A stretch of DNA of 40,894 nucleotides. Source: Bacteroidales bacterium (GTDB lineage: Bacteria > Bacteroidota > Bacteroidia > Bacteroidales > UBA932). The notes below the pieces were generated by a model. It did no database searches, was not told the DNA's origin, and saw only the letters and a program-made list of their open reading frames with translations. The DNA is taken from NCBI GenBank assembly GCA_017553545.1, contig JAFZKT010000019.1:1-40894 (forward strand), in the 5' to 3' direction. The stretch's first letter is position 1. Each line of letters begins with the position of its first letter. Shown here in pieces: positions 17,461-25,604 of this stretch. The position numbers and the translations under genes were made by a program.

Positions 17461-18416
17461 TGAGAAACAAACTGGGCTTATTGCTGCTCATATCGGGAGC
17501 CGCCCTTACATCGGCCTGCGTAAAATCCCATTTAGACCTGGGAGACAGGGCCCTCTGTTTCGCGCCCGTTGCCGAGAAGGCCACCAAAGCCATTATCGCA
17601 GGGACCAGCTACCCCACGGCCGAATCCTTCAAAGTAAGCGCTTACTATGAGGGAACGGATGCCTATTTCGAGGATCTCACCGCATCCTATTCTTCCACAA
17701 ATGCCCTTTGGGAAACAACTCCCGGCCAGTATTGGCCCCTGGAGGGCTCCCTTACATTCTACGCATACAGTCCGGCATCGGCACCCGACGTCGCCATTGA
17801 CGAAAACGGATTTACCGCCACGGACTACACCATACAGACAAGCGAACAGATGACAACGGATCTCTGTTATGCCAGTGCCACCGTCGCCGACTGCGCCACG
17901 CATCCCTCGGCCGTGGGCCTGACGTTCTCGCACGCACTGTCACAGCTTGTTTTCCAGGTGAAGGCTGCCGCCTATTATTCATCGGCAACCATTTCACTGA
18001 CGTCCCTCAAAATCAAAGGAATCTATTCCGTGGCAAGTTTTGGGGACGGAGCGTGGTCAGACCACGGCAACCCTTATACATATACGCTGTCAAGCGCATC
18101 CACGGAGCTTTCCTACGACCAGCAGAACAGGCCGGAAACCCTCCCCATATGCGCCGATTTGTTCCTGCCGCAGGAACTATCACCCAATGCCGCGCTGGAG
18201 GTTGGCTACACTGTAGTGACCACCACGGGCGGAACAGACTATATACTGGAAAATGCACCGGTAACCATTCCACTAACCAGTGGGCTTTCACAATGGGACC
18301 CCGGTAAGAAATATATCTACACCCTCAATATAGGGATGAACAACGTAATAACTTTCACGGCTTCCGTCGTAGGCTGGGCCGATGAAAATGCGAATATCAT
18401 CGTGGAGGAGAATTAG
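17457..18416 (+). CDS. Fimbrillin family lipoprotein 5
   Basis: A 319-residue fimbrillin-like precursor, the shortest of the set. It begins ATGATG overlapping the preceding stop; either Met is possible. The lipobox is ALTSAC (Cys21 from the first Met), then KATKAIIAG (Lys44). The central motif is QYWPLEGSLTFYAYSP and the C-terminal strand is ITFTASVVGW. It is closely similar in plan to fimbrillin 4, suggesting duplication. It lies two bases before the next ATG. Confidence 0.88.
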   Translation: MMRNKLGLLLLISGAALTSACVKSHLDLGDRALCFAPVAEKATKAIIAGTSYPTAESFKVSAYYEGTDAYFEDLTASYSSTNALWETTPGQYWPLEGSLTFYAYSPASAPDVAIDENGFTATDYTIQTSEQMTTDLCYASATVADCATHPSAVGLTFSHALSQLVFQVKAAAYYSSATISLTSLKIKGIYSVASFGDGAWSDHGNPYTYTLSSASTELSYDQQNRPETLPICADLFLPQELSPNAALEVGYTVVTTTGGTDYILENAPVTIPLTSGLSQWDPGKKYIYTLNIGMNNVITFTASVVGWADENANIIVEEN

Positions 18417-18417
18417 C

Positions 18418-19869
18418 ATGAAAAAAGCTGTCCTTTACATAATCACGGCCCTGGCCCTCTTATCTTCCTGCCGCAAGAACGGGACGGAGGTGCCGGAAAA
18501 AGACCGTATACAGATATCGGCCGATGAAGGAGTGACCCAAAAGGCGCTCATCACCAGCACCACGCTCAAAACCGTAGACAACCGCCTGCACGTACTGGAC
18601 GTACTGACCGGCTTTACCGGCAGCGCCAGCTGGATGAGCGGAGATTATTATATCGATGAAGACGTGGTGTATAACGGCACCGTCATCTGGGGCTATCAGT
18701 CCGGGCGCATCTACCCCTGGACAACCGACGGCTCCCACCAGTTCTATTCCTGGCTCAGCTACGACAAAAATTTGAATCTTACGGCCGATACTTTCTTCGG
18801 CACCACCATAAAGAACGGTTTCTCAACCACCAACCGCACCCTCTCGATCCCGGCCCTGGAAATGACCACGGAGACGGATCAGTTCGACTTCCTGTACGCC
18901 AATACATCGGCCTATCCCATGCCCCGGACGGATGCCTCCTCCGTGCCCCTGTCACTGCAGCACATGTTCAGCGCCATCAGCATCCTGCTGCGAAACGAGG
19001 CTCAGGATGAGATTATCGTCCACCGCGTCGTGGTGGAGGGCCTCAAGAACAAGAAGAGCGCCGTGCTGTCCTTCGTGCGCCCTCCTGAAACCACCACCCT
19101 GCCCGCCAGCGCAGGCTTCGTGAACAACGCCTATTACTATGCACTGCCCACCGCCACCAAAACCCTCACGTACGGGCAGACATATGACCTGCTGGCCCGT
19201 GTAAAGAACGCTTCGGTCGGCGAATATCGGCTCATCTGGCCCCAAAGCGTCGAAGACGTTGCGCCATCGGACGTCGAGGACCTTTCCACGTATCCCATCA
19301 CCGTTTACTACGAATATTCCTCAGACGAAGACCACATCCAGCACACGGCGCACCTTCGTTTCCCGGAAGGCATGTCTTTTGACGCGGGCACGCGCTATGC
19401 CTTTACGCTGCTATTCACCCAAAAGCACATCCAGCTCACTTTCCGGGTGGATCCCTGGAACTACAACCTCAACGAATGGTCCTTCAGGGAACAGTCCATC
19501 GGCGAATGTACGGAGCTGGATTTCAAAGACAACGACGGTTACGATAAACCTTCCAAGACCTGCCGCTTCGTTGGGGGAACCCCCATCAAGGGGACTTTCA
19601 GCATTGTGGATCCTCCGGGAGCCGTTTGGTCCATCGAGCCTGTGGGCGACGTTGAATACTTCACCATAAGTCCCAACCAGGGAACAGTGGACCACGAGAA
19701 TCCGGATTACGAGTTCTACATCTACCCCAACCTGGACCCGTCCCTTGACAGAACCACCGACAAGAAGCTCAAATTCAACTTCTATGTCCGTTTTACCGAT
19801 GGAAACACCCACGCCGCGAACTCTGAATTAAACCGTGACGACTGGACCGTAATCCTTCCCAAGAACTAG
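18418..19869 (+). CDS. Fimbrillin-like lipoprotein 6 with extra C-terminal domain
   Basis: A 483-residue lipoprotein with lipobox LLSSC (Cys18) and TQKALITS (Lys42). I use ATG 18418, just after the previous stop. Residues about 30-353 follow the fimbrillin plan, ending at DPWNYNLNEW, which aligns with the terminal strand of the shorter pilins. Residues about 354-483 are an added module with alternating hydrophobic residues, possibly an Ig-like beta-sandwich. In the smaller pilins the chain ends at that strand, so the extension could block further addition of subunits and place this protein at one end of the fibre. That is inference. Confidence 0.82.
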   Translation: MKKAVLYIITALALLSSCRKNGTEVPEKDRIQISADEGVTQKALITSTTLKTVDNRLHVLDVLTGFTGSASWMSGDYYIDEDVVYNGTVIWGYQSGRIYPWTTDGSHQFYSWLSYDKNLNLTADTFFGTTIKNGFSTTNRTLSIPALEMTTETDQFDFLYANTSAYPMPRTDASSVPLSLQHMFSAISILLRNEAQDEIIVHRVVVEGLKNKKSAVLSFVRPPETTTLPASAGFVNNAYYYALPTATKTLTYGQTYDLLARVKNASVGEYRLIWPQSVEDVAPSDVEDLSTYPITVYYEYSSDEDHIQHTAHLRFPEGMSFDAGTRYAFTLLFTQKHIQLTFRVDPWNYNLNEWSFREQSIGECTELDFKDNDGYDKPSKTCRFVGGTPIKGTFSIVDPPGAVWSIEPVGDVEYFTISPNQGTVDHENPDYEFYIYPNLDPSLDRTTDKKLKFNFYVRFTDGNTHAANSELNRDDWTVILPKN

Positions 19870-19872
19870 TTT

Positions 19873-22068
19873 ATGAAAAGAATAATCCTCATATCCTTAG
19901 CGCTCACTGCGATACTTTCGGCCATCTCCTGCCGGAAAGAGCGTGGCAGCTCTTCCGAACCGGAGGAGGGCGGCCTCAAGCTCAGTTTTGTGTGCGGCGA
20001 CCAATCCACAAAGGGTGAAACGATGCCCGGTGAGGACGAATACCACGAAAACACAATCACCACCATCGACTGGTTCCTGTATCCGGAAGGACAAACCGAC
20101 AGAAACGCCTATCTGAAAGGGCGGGTCACCATGAGTGGACGTACCAGCTTCAATGTCCTGGTGAATACCAGCCAGTTGCAGGCGTTGTTTGCCGGTGCCG
20201 GCCAGGGCAACCACTGCGATGTTTACGCCATCGCCAACTATCCCGGTCCCGTGACGGACTTCGATGCCGCTTCGGACACCCTGTCCCTCCGCAACCTGGC
20301 CGTCTCCAACTATTTCAGATCGGCCACCGTCCAGACGGACTTCGTCATGTCGGGCCACACAAAGGCCGAGATTATCGACAAGAACAAGACCAAGGCCGCG
20401 GAAGGAACCGTAAACCTTAAGCGTGCGGCCTCTAAGGTCACTTTCGAGTGCCGTATCGCCGACCACGTAGACATCACGAATTACATCTACTCCGACGGCG
20501 AGGTTGTAGGATCCACCACCACCAGATGGGTCCCCATCTACTCCGGCATAGGCGCATATCTGGTAAACGGCTATGCCAACGGAAAGGTGGGCGGAGATCC
20601 CGTGGAGGTGGATGAAGGATATCTCTACCGTTATGACCAGCGCACGATGACGGACGCCGACGCCGATGACTGGTACACCTGCGATCCTTTCTATTCCTAC
20701 CCTCAGACCTGGAATGACGGAGACGAGCGAGAGCCTTTCATCAAACTGGTGGTTCCGTGGGCCTATCTGAACGCACAGGGCCAGGAAGCCGGGCAGAAAC
20801 AGTTCTACTACAAGGTGCCCTGCCCCGGTCTGAAAATGGACGCCAACACCTGGTATCACATCAAACTGGACGTCGCCATCCTGGGCGGCGACGACTTCGA
20901 GGCCATGCTGGAAGTTTCCGGGCAATACTATGTAGTGTCCTGGAACACCAAAACCATGGTCCAGGCCGATGCCGAAATCAAGGACGCCCGCTACATAAGC
21001 GTTCCTATGCGTACATACGACATGTACAATGTCGCGGACCTGAATGTGCTCATCACCTCATCCAACGAATCCGAGCTCAACCTGAAGTCCGTGTATTACT
21101 ACAACTTCGTCACCGGGCAGAACACGGATTACACCACCACGGCAAGGAACAACAACTGGATTGTCTATAACGACGATACCCGTACTTTCACCATCAATCA
21201 TCCGCTGAACAACAACATCAGCAGCAGCAGTTTTGATTCCTCGCCGTACATCTTCACCTTTGAGATCCGCCACAGCGGTACGGCTGAAGACCATAAGTAT
21301 ACCACGGGCGACATTGTGGTAACGCAGTATCCTGCCATGTACATCGACGAACTGCAGTCGAACAAATACGTATTCATCAACGGATACGCCAACCAGGCCA
21401 GCTCCGAGGTAACCGCCTATGACGACAGCAACAACTCGCTCTCAGTACTGGTGACACGCAACTCCGTCAACGACAGCGGTGCAAATACCAACTCCCACAT
21501 GTACAGAATTCACGTAACCAGCGTGGCGGGTTTGGATTATACGATTGGCGACACGCGCCTGTGGTCGGACCACAACGTCACCACGCTTGACAACATCGGC
21601 GACGACTACATGGAAACCTCCGCCATCAACGAGGACATGATTGCGCCGGAATTCATGGTTGCGTCATCGGCCGGAAAATCCCAATCCATGGATTACAAGT
21701 ATGCCGTAACCCGCTGCGCCGCTTACCAGGAGAACGGTTATCCCGCCGGAAGATGGCGCCTTCCCACCAAGGCGGAAATCATGTTCCTGATCCAGCTTTC
21801 CGAACAGGGGAAGATTCCCACCCTCTTCACGCCGGACGACAAATTGAACGACGGCGCCTACTGGTGCTCCTCGGGCGTAGTTTACCCCATTGAAGACGGC
21901 AATAACAAATATGTGACCTATCTGGACTTTGACGAAGCCAGCCAATATCACAACAACACCAACTGGGTGCGCTGCATCTATGATTCCTGGTATTGGGGTG
22001 ATGACAATGTCCAGGGTTACCTCACCACCTGGGGCGGTTACCATACTACCAGTCAACCCGTTAACTGA
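19873..22068 (+). CDS. Large fimbrial tip-type lipoprotein with FISUMP-like C-terminus
   Basis: A 731-residue lipoprotein: lipobox ILSAISC (Cys20), then QSTKG (Lys47). The N-terminal about 350 residues resemble minor fimbrillins, including a RAASKVTFECRI strand and a NTWYHIKLDVAILGG segment. A middle beta-rich part contains MYRIHVTSV. The C-terminal about 170 residues have RCAAYQENGYPAGRWRLPT (near 615-632), then YWCSSG and WVRCIYDSWYWG (near 697). This Arg-Trp-Arg-Leu-Pro-Thr plus VRC signature is typical of FISUMP/DUF1566-type modules and of Bacteroidales fimbrial tip proteins (DUF4906 group). The likely role is an adhesive tip subunit. The stop shares one base with the next start. Confidence 0.82.
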   Translation: MKRIILISLALTAILSAISCRKERGSSSEPEEGGLKLSFVCGDQSTKGETMPGEDEYHENTITTIDWFLYPEGQTDRNAYLKGRVTMSGRTSFNVLVNTSQLQALFAGAGQGNHCDVYAIANYPGPVTDFDAASDTLSLRNLAVSNYFRSATVQTDFVMSGHTKAEIIDKNKTKAAEGTVNLKRAASKVTFECRIADHVDITNYIYSDGEVVGSTTTRWVPIYSGIGAYLVNGYANGKVGGDPVEVDEGYLYRYDQRTMTDADADDWYTCDPFYSYPQTWNDGDEREPFIKLVVPWAYLNAQGQEAGQKQFYYKVPCPGLKMDANTWYHIKLDVAILGGDDFEAMLEVSGQYYVVSWNTKTMVQADAEIKDARYISVPMRTYDMYNVADLNVLITSSNESELNLKSVYYYNFVTGQNTDYTTTARNNNWIVYNDDTRTFTINHPLNNNISSSSFDSSPYIFTFEIRHSGTAEDHKYTTGDIVVTQYPAMYIDELQSNKYVFINGYANQASSEVTAYDDSNNSLSVLVTRNSVNDSGANTNSHMYRIHVTSVAGLDYTIGDTRLWSDHNVTTLDNIGDDYMETSAINEDMIAPEFMVASSAGKSQSMDYKYAVTRCAAYQENGYPAGRWRLPTKAEIMFLIQLSEQGKIPTLFTPDDKLNDGAYWCSSGVVYPIEDGNNKYVTYLDFDEASQYHNNTNWVRCIYDSWYWGDDNVQGYLTTWGGYHTTSQPVN

Positions 22069-25000
22069 TGAGAGCCATGAAAAAGATACTGATAGATTCC
22101 ATAGCCGTTCTCACGGCACTCATCACCTTCTCCTCCTGCATCAGGGAAAAGCTCCCCGACGAAACCCGTCCCGACAAGTATGAAGGGCAGGAGGTCACCG
22201 TTTATTTCGGCGTACAGATGCCGGAGGCGGCGGGGCCTGCAACCAAGGCCCTGGGAGAAGAGCCTGAAATCACCTCTCTCCACGTGGCGGTATTCGGCAG
22301 TTCGGGATACCTGAAGGAATATAAACTTGCGGAACCGGTTCCCGCGGACACCTATGTTTCGGCGGAAGGCGAAGCCAATAAGAAAGGGTACAAGGTTTCC
22401 CTGTCCATCACCTCCTCCAAAGTTCGTGTACATTTCATTGCGAACGGCCCCGCCACGCTGGATTTCGACTATGAGTCCGTAGTGATGTCCAAACTCACCA
22501 GCTCCGCCGGAGAGGACGCCTATTGGCAGCGTATGGTCCTGGAGCACGGCATTTATGCCGATGCCGATGCCCCGGGCTACTATGCAACGCCTCCGGAACT
22601 GGTCATCGACCCGGACTTCGACCTGGACGAACACGGCAACCACCAGATGGCCCTCATCCCGCTGATAAGGAATTTCGCAAAACTTACCGTTGTGGCGGCC
22701 GATGCATCCACGTCACACTTCACCATTCAGTCCTTTGCCGTGGTGAATGTTCCCGACAAGGGATCCGTGGCGCCCTACAACACCATGACCGGCCAGTTTA
22801 TGGAGGATTACCAGGAGTATGAGACGCTGGAAGACATCAAGAACGTCTATCCCGGCAACCTCCCGGCCGCATCCCAAATAGACAAGTCCTATCCGTCGGA
22901 AGCAGACTTCGCCAATCTTACGGGCGGCGTTGTGGCCGCCGGCGGCGCCGTATATATGTACGAACGCCCGATACCGGTAAGTGACGCCACCGTCCTCATC
23001 GTTTACGGCACCTATACGGATCCCAAAACAAACATATCTTCCAGCGGATACTACAAAATTGACCTGATGGACGGCGGAGAATATCTACCCATCCTCCGGA
23101 ACTTCCGTTATCAGATCAATATCGAAAGGGTTAACCGGAAAGGGAAGTCGACGGTCATTGCCGCCCTTAACGGCGCAGGTTCGGCAGACATTTCGGCCGA
23201 TATCAGTACGGCTTCACAGGTGAATCTTTCCGACGGTAATTCCGCCATCTCCGTAGAGTATACGGAGAAAACCCTTCCTATCGGCGGAACCTACACGCTT
23301 GGCGTAAGCTTTACACCCGATGTGTCGAACGGAACGGTGGACAACAGCCTTGTCACGTTTGAACTGTTGGCCGCAGAGGCAAACGGGGCTGTTATTGCGA
23401 GCACGAGTGACATCTCTTTCGACAGCACAACCGGAACCCTGTCTTATACCACCACCGACGTGGATCCGGTTCATATGAAAAGCCAGAAAATCCGCGTCAT
23501 CGGCACGTCCTCAACCTCCCGCCTTTACCGAGACATCACCATACGCCTTCTGCCCCAGCAGACCATGACCGTCTCCTGCATCCCGGAGATTGAGGCTGCC
23601 ACCGGAACGGAGCAGATTGTAACGGTGGAGATTCCTCAGGACCTGCCCCAATCCATTTTCCCGCTTCATTTTATGATTGAAGTGGCAGCCAAATCCCTCA
23701 CGCCCGATGCCGCAGACCTTCCTGTGGAGCCGGGAGAGACCATCGTAACCGGCAGCAGCGGAAAATCCTTCCAGTTTATCAAGACCATTTCCTATACGGA
23801 TTATACAGACGGCTATGCCGACGGCGTTTCCCGGTTCACCTGCGAGTTCAAGAGCATCATTCCGGTGAGTGACAGCCAGATTTATGTTGCAAATCAGTAC
23901 TTTGCAACCGGCAGCACTTCATTCACCACATTTGTAATGCGCCTGTTCTCATCCCTGCGTTTCAGCGTATCCAACGCCGTCAACGAGGATGATCCGGTTC
24001 AGTTCTACTTTGTGATGGATGCAGAGCACGAAGAAGTTTCCGAAAAGCTTATTCCGGACGTCGTCCACGTTTACCTGACAGGCCTTACGCCCAATCCGGA
24101 TCCGCTTTATGAGAATGAGCTGCAGAACATCTCCGGCAACCACTATGTATATGAAGTGGATGCCCCGGGAATCGGCACCCAGACCCTCCATCTTGTGTCC
24201 ACCGGAGAAACCTCCCATTATGCGGTAAACCTGTCGGCCGATTACTATGAGGACAATGGCCTCACGAATGTCATGAATGAGTTCGACAGCCCCAGCTTCG
24301 GAACGGTATTATACGGAAGAGGATGGCCCACCACCTTCTCCTTTAACATTCCCGATTCTTACCAGATGCCCGCCGTGGGTTATATTGACATAGAACTCAC
24401 GCTTACAAACCTTGTCCCGAATGATGCAAACATCAACACAGTAGATGGCAAGTACTATTACCGTGCAACATCCAAGGGCACCAAGACCATCAATCTGAAG
24501 ACATCCGGTTCGCAGACGGGAATGGTAGCCGTAGAACTTCACCACAAGGACTTTGACACCTTCATCGGCACAAAGAGCGACAGGACATATCTGAGCATCG
24601 CCGCTTCAAAGGTTTCTCACAGCGGGCCGACCAACTCTTTCAGAGCCAATAACAATACTGTAAATGTATATACAGACAAAGCATTGACTCAAAATGTCGC
24701 GAGTTATCGCCTGGTTGCCGCAAGAAACTCTCCCGTGAATAATCTTGACGCGATAAACTTTGCGTCCAATATTGTAGACGCCACGACGAAGTTGTATATG
24801 TCCATGTACTCAAACTACAACAGTGCGACATATTATTCCAATACTATTACCGCCGAGGCACTCTATAACAACGGAGGCAACTCAAGCGTTACCTTCTCCA
24901 CCTTGCAGCCCGGACGAAAAGAGGCAACAATCAGTACCACATCCTCCAATTACAGCACTTCCAACAGAAGTCATACGGAAGATGGCATGACTGTTTCCTT

Positions 25001-25316
25001 CTCCAGTCTGTATCAGGTGCAGTACAACCGTCTTGACATGAGCAATCCTTCAACGGTAACGGTCTCTGCTCCTGACGGGTATCACCTGGTTACCGTTGTC
25101 TTTACGTATTACCGTTCCGGTCTTACCACCTATTATCCGGGATCTGTAAGCATCACTTCCGGTGGAGGCGGTTACGCCGGCGGCGGCAGTAATAATACTT
25201 CCGGCACCTGGACCGCAGCCAACTCCACAACCGGCAGTGTTACACTGAATATGTCGGGAAGGAACAACAACAGGGTGGCCATTTCTTCCGTGGTCGTTAC
25301 TATAGAGGAAGATTAG
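22068..25316 (+). CDS. Giant fimbrial tip-type lipoprotein (DUF4906-like)
   Basis: A 1082-residue lipoprotein, last in the operon. ATG 22068 overlaps the preceding TGA; a second in-frame ATG at 22077 (MKKIL) is also plausible. The lipobox is TFSSC (Cys24), then PATKALG (Lys60). The N-terminal about 370 residues resemble minor type V fimbrillins (IPLIRNFAKLTV, YMYERPIP, a VYGTY strand, ILRNFRYQINIERV). Several beta-rich repeats follow. The last about 110 residues, with a TVSAPDGYHLVTVVFTYY segment and a GGGGYAGGG loop near 1030, look like a terminal beta-sandwich. It probably forms a long stalk-and-tip adhesin; the ligand is unknown. A strong hairpin directly follows. Confidence 0.8.
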   Translation: MRAMKKILIDSIAVLTALITFSSCIREKLPDETRPDKYEGQEVTVYFGVQMPEAAGPATKALGEEPEITSLHVAVFGSSGYLKEYKLAEPVPADTYVSAEGEANKKGYKVSLSITSSKVRVHFIANGPATLDFDYESVVMSKLTSSAGEDAYWQRMVLEHGIYADADAPGYYATPPELVIDPDFDLDEHGNHQMALIPLIRNFAKLTVVAADASTSHFTIQSFAVVNVPDKGSVAPYNTMTGQFMEDYQEYETLEDIKNVYPGNLPAASQIDKSYPSEADFANLTGGVVAAGGAVYMYERPIPVSDATVLIVYGTYTDPKTNISSSGYYKIDLMDGGEYLPILRNFRYQINIERVNRKGKSTVIAALNGAGSADISADISTASQVNLSDGNSAISVEYTEKTLPIGGTYTLGVSFTPDVSNGTVDNSLVTFELLAAEANGAVIASTSDISFDSTTGTLSYTTTDVDPVHMKSQKIRVIGTSSTSRLYRDITIRLLPQQTMTVSCIPEIEAATGTEQIVTVEIPQDLPQSIFPLHFMIEVAAKSLTPDAADLPVEPGETIVTGSSGKSFQFIKTISYTDYTDGYADGVSRFTCEFKSIIPVSDSQIYVANQYFATGSTSFTTFVMRLFSSLRFSVSNAVNEDDPVQFYFVMDAEHEEVSEKLIPDVVHVYLTGLTPNPDPLYENELQNISGNHYVYEVDAPGIGTQTLHLVSTGETSHYAVNLSADYYEDNGLTNVMNEFDSPSFGTVLYGRGWPTTFSFNIPDSYQMPAVGYIDIELTLTNLVPNDANINTVDGKYYYRATSKGTKTINLKTSGSQTGMVAVELHHKDFDTFIGTKSDRTYLSIAASKVSHSGPTNSFRANNNTVNVYTDKALTQNVASYRLVAARNSPVNNLDAINFASNIVDATTKLYMSMYSNYNSATYYSNTITAEALYNNGGNSSVTFSTLQPGRKEATISTTSSNYSTSNRSHTEDGMTVSFSSLYQVQYNRLDMSNPSTVTVSAPDGYHLVTVVFTYYRSGLTTYYPGSVSITSGGGGYAGGGSNNTSGTWTAANSTTGSVTLNMSGRNNNRVAISSVVVTIEED

Positions 25317-25321
25317 TGTGT

Positions 25322-25361
25322 AGTTTAAGGCGGCAGCATTTCTGTCGCCTTAAACTATTAT
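25322..25361 (+). terminator. Terminator of the pilus operon
   Basis: A 15-bp stem, AGTTTAAGGCGGCAG (25322-25336) with CTGTCGCCTTAAACT (25342-25356), has one G.U pair and a 5-nt loop. It begins six bases after the last pilus stop. Only short T-pairs follow, but the stem is the strongest in the window. Confidence 0.85.
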
Positions 25362-25363
25362 TA

Positions 25364-25394
25364 TTTGTATTTAGTATAAATATTGCTAACTTTG
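25364..25394 (+). promoter_or_regulatory. Promoter of the tRNA-Val gene
   Basis: TTTG (25364-25367), a 19-nt spacer and TAACTTTG (25387-25394) fit the Bacteroidota consensus. Transcription should begin about 8 nt before the tRNA. Confidence 0.85.
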
Positions 25395-25405
25395 CAATCC
25401 CTTTC

Positions 25406-25480
25406 GGGCGGTTAGCTCAGTTGGTTCAGAGCACCTGCCTTACAAGCAGGGGGTCACTGGTTCGAATCCAGTACCGCCCA
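25406..25480 (+). tRNA. tRNA-Val (anticodon UAC)
   Basis: A 75-nt cloverleaf. Acceptor arms GGGCGGT and ACCGCCC pair fully, with discriminator A at 25480. The D-arm has AGCTCAGTTGGTT. The anticodon stem CCTGC/GCAGG encloses loop CTTACAA with anticodon TAC. The T-arm contains GGTTCGAATCC. CCA is not encoded, so it must be added enzymatically. The gene has its own promoter and terminator and no duplicated 3' end that would suggest an integrated element. Confidence 0.97.
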
Positions 25481-25489
25481 CTACCGATT

Positions 25490-25524
25490 AATAGCACTGA
25501 CAGAAATGTTAGTGCTATTTTTTT
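25490..25524 (+). terminator. Terminator of tRNA-Val
   Basis: AATAGCACTGACA (25490-25502) pairs with TGTTAGTGCTATT (25507-25519) around a GAAA tetraloop, with one G.U pair, and is followed by a run of T. Confidence 0.88.
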
Positions 25525-25543
25525 GCAAAATTTTGTAAAAAGA

Positions 25544-25574
25544 TTTGCAAAGTTCAAAATATGTCGTACCTTTG
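25544..25574 (+). promoter_or_regulatory. Promoter of the outer-membrane receptor gene
   Basis: TTTG (25544-25547), 19 nt, TACCTTTG (25567-25574). The transcript should start near 25578, giving a leader of about 27 nt to ATG 25605 and excluding the in-frame ATG at 25545. Confidence 0.82.
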
Positions 25575-25604
25575 CAGTGTACTATTAAACTAATACACGC
25601 GAAA

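Noticed and set aside
25406-25524. tRNA-Val as an integration site for a mobile element
   Set aside because: No duplicated tRNA 3' end, integrase or phage gene was seen on either side.
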